A DNA stretch of 15,036 nucleotides from CAZLYK01 sp964563495 (GTDB lineage Bacteria; Acidobacteriota; Blastocatellia; RBC074), in NCBI GenBank assembly GCA_964563495.1, contig CAZLYK010000138.1, positions 1 through 15,036 on the forward strand, read 5' to 3'. Of this stretch, positions 12,313-15,036 are shown piece by piece. Under the pieces are notes generated by a model. That model ran no database searches and was not told where the DNA came from. It saw nothing but the letters and a program-made list of their open reading frames with translations. Position numbers and translations under genes: made by a program. Position 1 is the stretch's first letter, and each line of letters begins with the position of its first letter.

Positions 12313-13980
12313 ATGAGTCGAATCAATTCCATCTTCCGCAACCTGCGCTTGATCCTCTCGCGGGAGATTGCCGAATATGTCGGCGAGGTCGAGAACCGGG
12401 TCAGTCAACGCTCCGATGCATATGAACAAGCGGTCGACGCACGGATCGGCGAGCGGTTTGTCGCGATCGAGACGCGGATCGATGAGCGATCGGCTTCGTT
12501 CGAGCGCCGGATTGAAGATCGCGCAAACGAATTGGAGGCCCGGATCGAGGAGCGATTCAAGGTAATCGATCTCCGTCTAGATGAAAAGTTCGCCGATCAG
12601 GAACGACGGCTGGACGAACGTGCGAGCAGCTACGAATCGACCCTCGACCGCAGAATCGATGAGCGCCTGAACGAGGTCGAATCGAGGCTCGATCAGCGAT
12701 TCGACGACCGGTCTCGCGGGATCGACAACCGCCTGGATGACCGATTGGCGAAGATCGAGCGCCATCTCGACGAGAGGTTCGGCTCGTTCGAACAGCGCAC
12801 CGACGACCGGCTGGAGCAGCACGAGCGCAAAGTCGACGCCATGATCCGCCGGATGTCGAACGACATCGTCGAACGGAGCGACATTATGCTGCAGATTTTC
12901 GAGCAGAGACTCGATCAGCATGGCCGCGAGCTGCGCGCTTTGCGCGAATCCGAGAAGAGTCCGCCAACCGGAAAGAAAGGCGCTCCGGCGCAAAAGGGCG
13001 AGGTCGAGACAATTTCGAGCGACGGCGATTCAGCAGGTCGTGAGCTGACCAATTTCCGCAAGCTGGCCAATCTGAGGACGAACCTCAAAACCAAAGTCAA
13101 ATCATCGGACGGCGTGGCGCTCTACCACCAGATATTGGACTGGAAGAAGGTCGCGCACGAAGGGCTGGATAATTTCACTCCCGATGAACAGGAGACGGTC
13201 AACTATATCCTGAGCTTCCTCGACGATCCGAAGGAGATTCACTACGTCAAACAGCACCTCCGCCGCTTCGTCGCGACCCTCCAGCGCATCCCGCCCGCGC
13301 AGCGCAGCACCGACCGCCTGCTCGAGCTCGGCAGTCTTTCGCACCTCGCTCCGGCGATCAGAAAATACTGCGGCTACAAAGAAGTTTACTGCGCGGATTA
13401 CTGGGAATCCGACCAAAAGATTTCGCACCAGACGGTCACCCGTCAGGCCGCCGGAGGAAAAAAAGAGCCTGAAAGCTATACTTTCGAGCTGCGAAATTTC
13501 AACGTCGAAAGGGATGCCTTCCCATACGCCGACGGCTTTTTCCAGGTCGTCCTCTGCTGCGAGCTGATCGAGCATCTGCAAAGCGACCCGATGCATATGC
13601 TCTGGGAATGCAATCGCGTGCTCGAGGATCAGGGCTACCTACTGCTGACCACGCCAAACATCGCCAGTTGTCGTGGGATCGAGGGATTGCTGGTCGGGTG
13701 CGCCCCATACCTGCTCGCCCAGTACAACGTCCGGGAGATCGCCGATCAGCACAACCGTGAATACGCACCTTATGAAATCGGGGTGGCGCTGGCGGCCGCA
13801 GGATTCACCGTGGTCGAGCTCGAAACCGAAGATGTCTGGATGCGCTCGAATCCGGCGATCCTGGACCTGCTCAAACAGGTGGAGATATCGACCGAGCTGC
13901 GCAGCGACAATATCTTCGCGCTGGCCCGCAAAACCGGCGCTCCGGTCGAACGATACCCCAAAGAACTCTATATCGATTAA
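12313..13980 (+). CDS. Methyltransferase with long N-terminal hendecad coiled coil
   Basis: A 555-residue two-part protein. Residues 1-27 are an amphipathic helix (IFRNLRLILSREI) that could touch the membrane. Residues 28-182 are an unusually regular coiled coil of 11-residue repeats (consensus RIDERxxxxE). Residues 183-260 continue as helix and a basic linker. Residues about 335-540 are a class I methyltransferase: LLELGSLSHLAP (336-347, a reduced glycine motif I), FPYADGFFQVVLCCELIEHL (403-422), LLLTTPN (443-449) and AAAGFTVVELE (494-504). AGGTGA overlaps the upstream stop and lies nine bases before the ATG, so translation is probably coupled to the glycosyltransferase. By analogy with WbdD, a chain-length-setting methyltransferase with a coiled-coil ruler in E. 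coli O9a, it may cap a glycan, though WbdD has its coiled coil at the other end and also a kinase. Substrate unproven. Confidence 0.85.
   Translation: MSRINSIFRNLRLILSREIAEYVGEVENRVSQRSDAYEQAVDARIGERFVAIETRIDERSASFERRIEDRANELEARIEERFKVIDLRLDEKFADQERRLDERASSYESTLDRRIDERLNEVESRLDQRFDDRSRGIDNRLDDRLAKIERHLDERFGSFEQRTDDRLEQHERKVDAMIRRMSNDIVERSDIMLQIFEQRLDQHGRELRALRESEKSPPTGKKGAPAQKGEVETISSDGDSAGRELTNFRKLANLRTNLKTKVKSSDGVALYHQILDWKKVAHEGLDNFTPDEQETVNYILSFLDDPKEIHYVKQHLRRFVATLQRIPPAQRSTDRLLELGSLSHLAPAIRKYCGYKEVYCADYWESDQKISHQTVTRQAAGGKKEPESYTFELRNFNVERDAFPYADGFFQVVLCCELIEHLQSDPMHMLWECNRVLEDQGYLLLTTPNIASCRGIEGLLVGCAPYLLAQYNVREIADQHNREYAPYEIGVALAAAGFTVVELETEDVWMRSNPAILDLLKQVEISTELRSDNIFALARKTGAPVERYPKELYID
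12394..12858 (+). repeat. Coding 33-bp imperfect tandem repeats with 12-bp insertions
   Basis: The repeats encode residues 28-182 of the coiled-coil methyltransferase. Twelve hendecads line up, for example TRIDERSASFE (54-64), ARIEERFKVID (76-86) and RHLDERFGSFE (150-160). Three 4-residue blocks, QAVD (39-42), STLD (109-112) and RGID (135-138), interrupt them; each ends in a hydrophobic residue and then Asp, like the first four residues of a repeat. This gives local 15-residue spacing. The protein pattern is much better kept than the DNA, so it is selected, not a recent expansion. Confidence 0.85.
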
Positions 13981-13982
13981 AT

Positions 13983-15020
13983 ATGACCACCGCGCGAGAA
14001 TCGAAGATTGCCAACGACCCGGATGATGAGGACCTCGGCGAGGGACCACAAACCCAGACTCTCCGCCTGTCCGTTCCCGAGGAAGCCGGCGGGACCCGGA
14101 TCGATACTTTTCTGGCTTCACAGATCAAGACGACCAGCCGGTCGCAAATTCGCCGCGCCATCGAAATGGGCAATGTGCTGGTCAACCGGCAACCGGTCCC
14201 AAAACCGAGTTATGATGTCCATCCGGGTGAAGAGATAGAGATCGTCCTGCCCAAGACGCCGCCGCTCGAAGCCAAACCCGAAGCGATCCCGCTCGACATT
14301 GTTTATCAGGACGATCAGATCATAGTCGTCAACAAACCCGCCGGTATGGTCACGCATCCGGGTGCGGGCACCGCTTCCGGGACCCTGGCCAATGCGCTGG
14401 TCTACCATTTCGAACAGCAGGCCCATCAATTACCCAGGCGCGGAGGCGCCTCGCGCCCCGGAATCGTCCATCGCCTGGATATAGGAACGTCCGGGCTGAT
14501 CGTCGTCGCCAAGACCGATCAGGCCCATTTGAACCTGGCTGAACAATTCCAATCGCGGACGGTCACCAAAATTTATTCGGCCCTGGTCTATGGCTCGATC
14601 GGTCAAGACCAAGGCAGGATCGAAGCACCGATCGGCCGTGATCCGCGCAGCCGAGTCAAGATGGCCGTTCGCCCGGCGGGTCAAGGACGAGAGGCACTCA
14701 CGCTCTATCGAGTGGTTGAACGATTCAATCAGTTCACCCTGCTCGATGTCGAGATCAAGACCGGCCGCACTCACCAGATAAGAGTCCACCTGGCTCACAT
14801 CAAGCACCCGATCGTTGCCGATCCGACCTACGACGGCGGCCGCGCCAACAGCATCAAAAACGCCCGATTGCGCGCAGCCATAGCCGGGCTCGACCGCCCG
14901 TTCCTGCACGCGGCGAGATTGGGGTTTATCCATCCCGCGAGCGGAGAAAAGGTCGAATTCGTTGCGGTTTTGCCGAAGGATTTGCAGGAATTTCTGCAAG
15001 TCTTGAGAGTGAGCAATTGA
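13983..15020 (+). CDS. RluA-family pseudouridine synthase, RluD-like
   Basis: A 345-residue enzyme that converts uridine to pseudouridine in 23S rRNA. Domains: a charged disordered start (1-25); an S4 RNA-binding domain (about 26-90: LRLSVPEEAGGTRIDTFLA, IRRAIEMGNVLVN); the catalytic domain (about 103-340). The catalytic motif is HRLDIGTSG (163-171), with D166 the nucleophile, and GRTHQIRVHL (261-270) is the other RluA signature. S4 plus catalytic domain and this length fit RluD (helix 69 of 23S rRNA) better than RluC, but the target is inference, so no symbol is given. It starts two bases after the stop of the methyltransferase (TAA-AT-ATG), with no ribosome binding site of its own, so it probably depends on translation of that gene. 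Family members usually sit near lspA or other housekeeping genes; here the neighbour is glycan-type. Confidence 0.93.
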   Translation: MTTARESKIANDPDDEDLGEGPQTQTLRLSVPEEAGGTRIDTFLASQIKTTSRSQIRRAIEMGNVLVNRQPVPKPSYDVHPGEEIEIVLPKTPPLEAKPEAIPLDIVYQDDQIIVVNKPAGMVTHPGAGTASGTLANALVYHFEQQAHQLPRRGGASRPGIVHRLDIGTSGLIVVAKTDQAHLNLAEQFQSRTVTKIYSALVYGSIGQDQGRIEAPIGRDPRSRVKMAVRPAGQGREALTLYRVVERFNQFTLLDVEIKTGRTHQIRVHLAHIKHPIVADPTYDGGRANSIKNARLRAAIAGLDRPFLHAARLGFIHPASGEKVEFVAVLPKDLQEFLQVLRVSN

Positions 15021-15021
15021 A

Positions 15022-15036
15022 ATGGACAGGATTAAC
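15022..15036 (+). repeat. GACAGGATTAAC element at window edge
   Basis: ATGGACAGGATTAAC begins two bases after the RluD-like stop and is cut off by the window end. It matches the elements at 8840-8860 (ATGGACAGGATTAAT) and 9949-9989 (ATAGACAGGATTGAC), including the ATRGACAGGATT start close to a stop codon. Its right side is unknown. Confidence 0.7.

Noticed and set aside
12394..12858. Regular spaced repeat that might be taken for a CRISPR array or minisatellite.
   Set aside because: The units are coding, imperfect at DNA level and have no conserved repeat/unique spacer alternation.

Overview
The window looks like a piece of a chromosome from an Acidobacteriota-type bacterium, possibly a Blastocatellia relative, in a draft or metagenome assembly. 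The assignment is inference. It rests on a VWFA-related protein of the acidobacterial type, a TonB-dependent receptor with an N-terminal carboxypeptidase-regulatory-like domain, a methyltransferase ending in a domain that resembles the Solibacter-type C-terminal domain (TIGR03437), moderately high GC, and many long intergenic palindromes. A run of exactly 100 N (1264-1363) marks a scaffold join, so order across that point is an assembly claim. There is no tRNA, rRNA, CRISPR array, transposase or phage gene.

Layout. 1-306: an 8-bp C-rich tandem repeat and a small hairpin. 307-1245: a secreted protein of unknown function. 1364-1739: a long leader that may fold. 1740-2795: an OmpA-type lipid-free envelope protein with a coiled coil. 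2796-2969: three consecutive hairpins, one very large. 2970-4109: a secreted VWFA protein. 4121-4207: a 39-bp-arm hairpin. 4224-6413: a TonB-dependent receptor resembling zinc receptor ZnuD. A bidirectional terminator separates it from a convergent methyltransferase (6457-7215, minus). Divergent from that is a two-gene unit: a short-chain dehydrogenase (7334-8128) overlapping a histidine-phosphatase-family protein (8116-8835) that lacks the usual second histidine. Next is a pair of small genes (8937-9233; 9262-9942), then a 44-bp-arm palindrome that fills the space to a convergent CmoB-like methyltransferase (10085-11116, minus). Divergent from it is a tight three-gene unit: a GT4 glycosyltransferase, a coiled-coil methyltransferase, and an RluD-like pseudouridine synthase, with gaps of 9 and 2 nt.

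How the genes work together. The left half is cell-envelope material: outer-membrane uptake, peptidoglycan anchoring and secreted adhesion-type domains. The right half has a glycosyltransferase and two methyltransferases that could make or cap a surface glycan, followed by a housekeeping rRNA-modification gene. The most unusual content is (a) a 555-residue methyltransferase carrying a hendecad coiled coil of 12 repeats with three 4-residue insertions, and (b) a family of GACAGGATT-type intergenic elements that begin within a few bases of stop codons, sometimes expanded into long inverted repeats.
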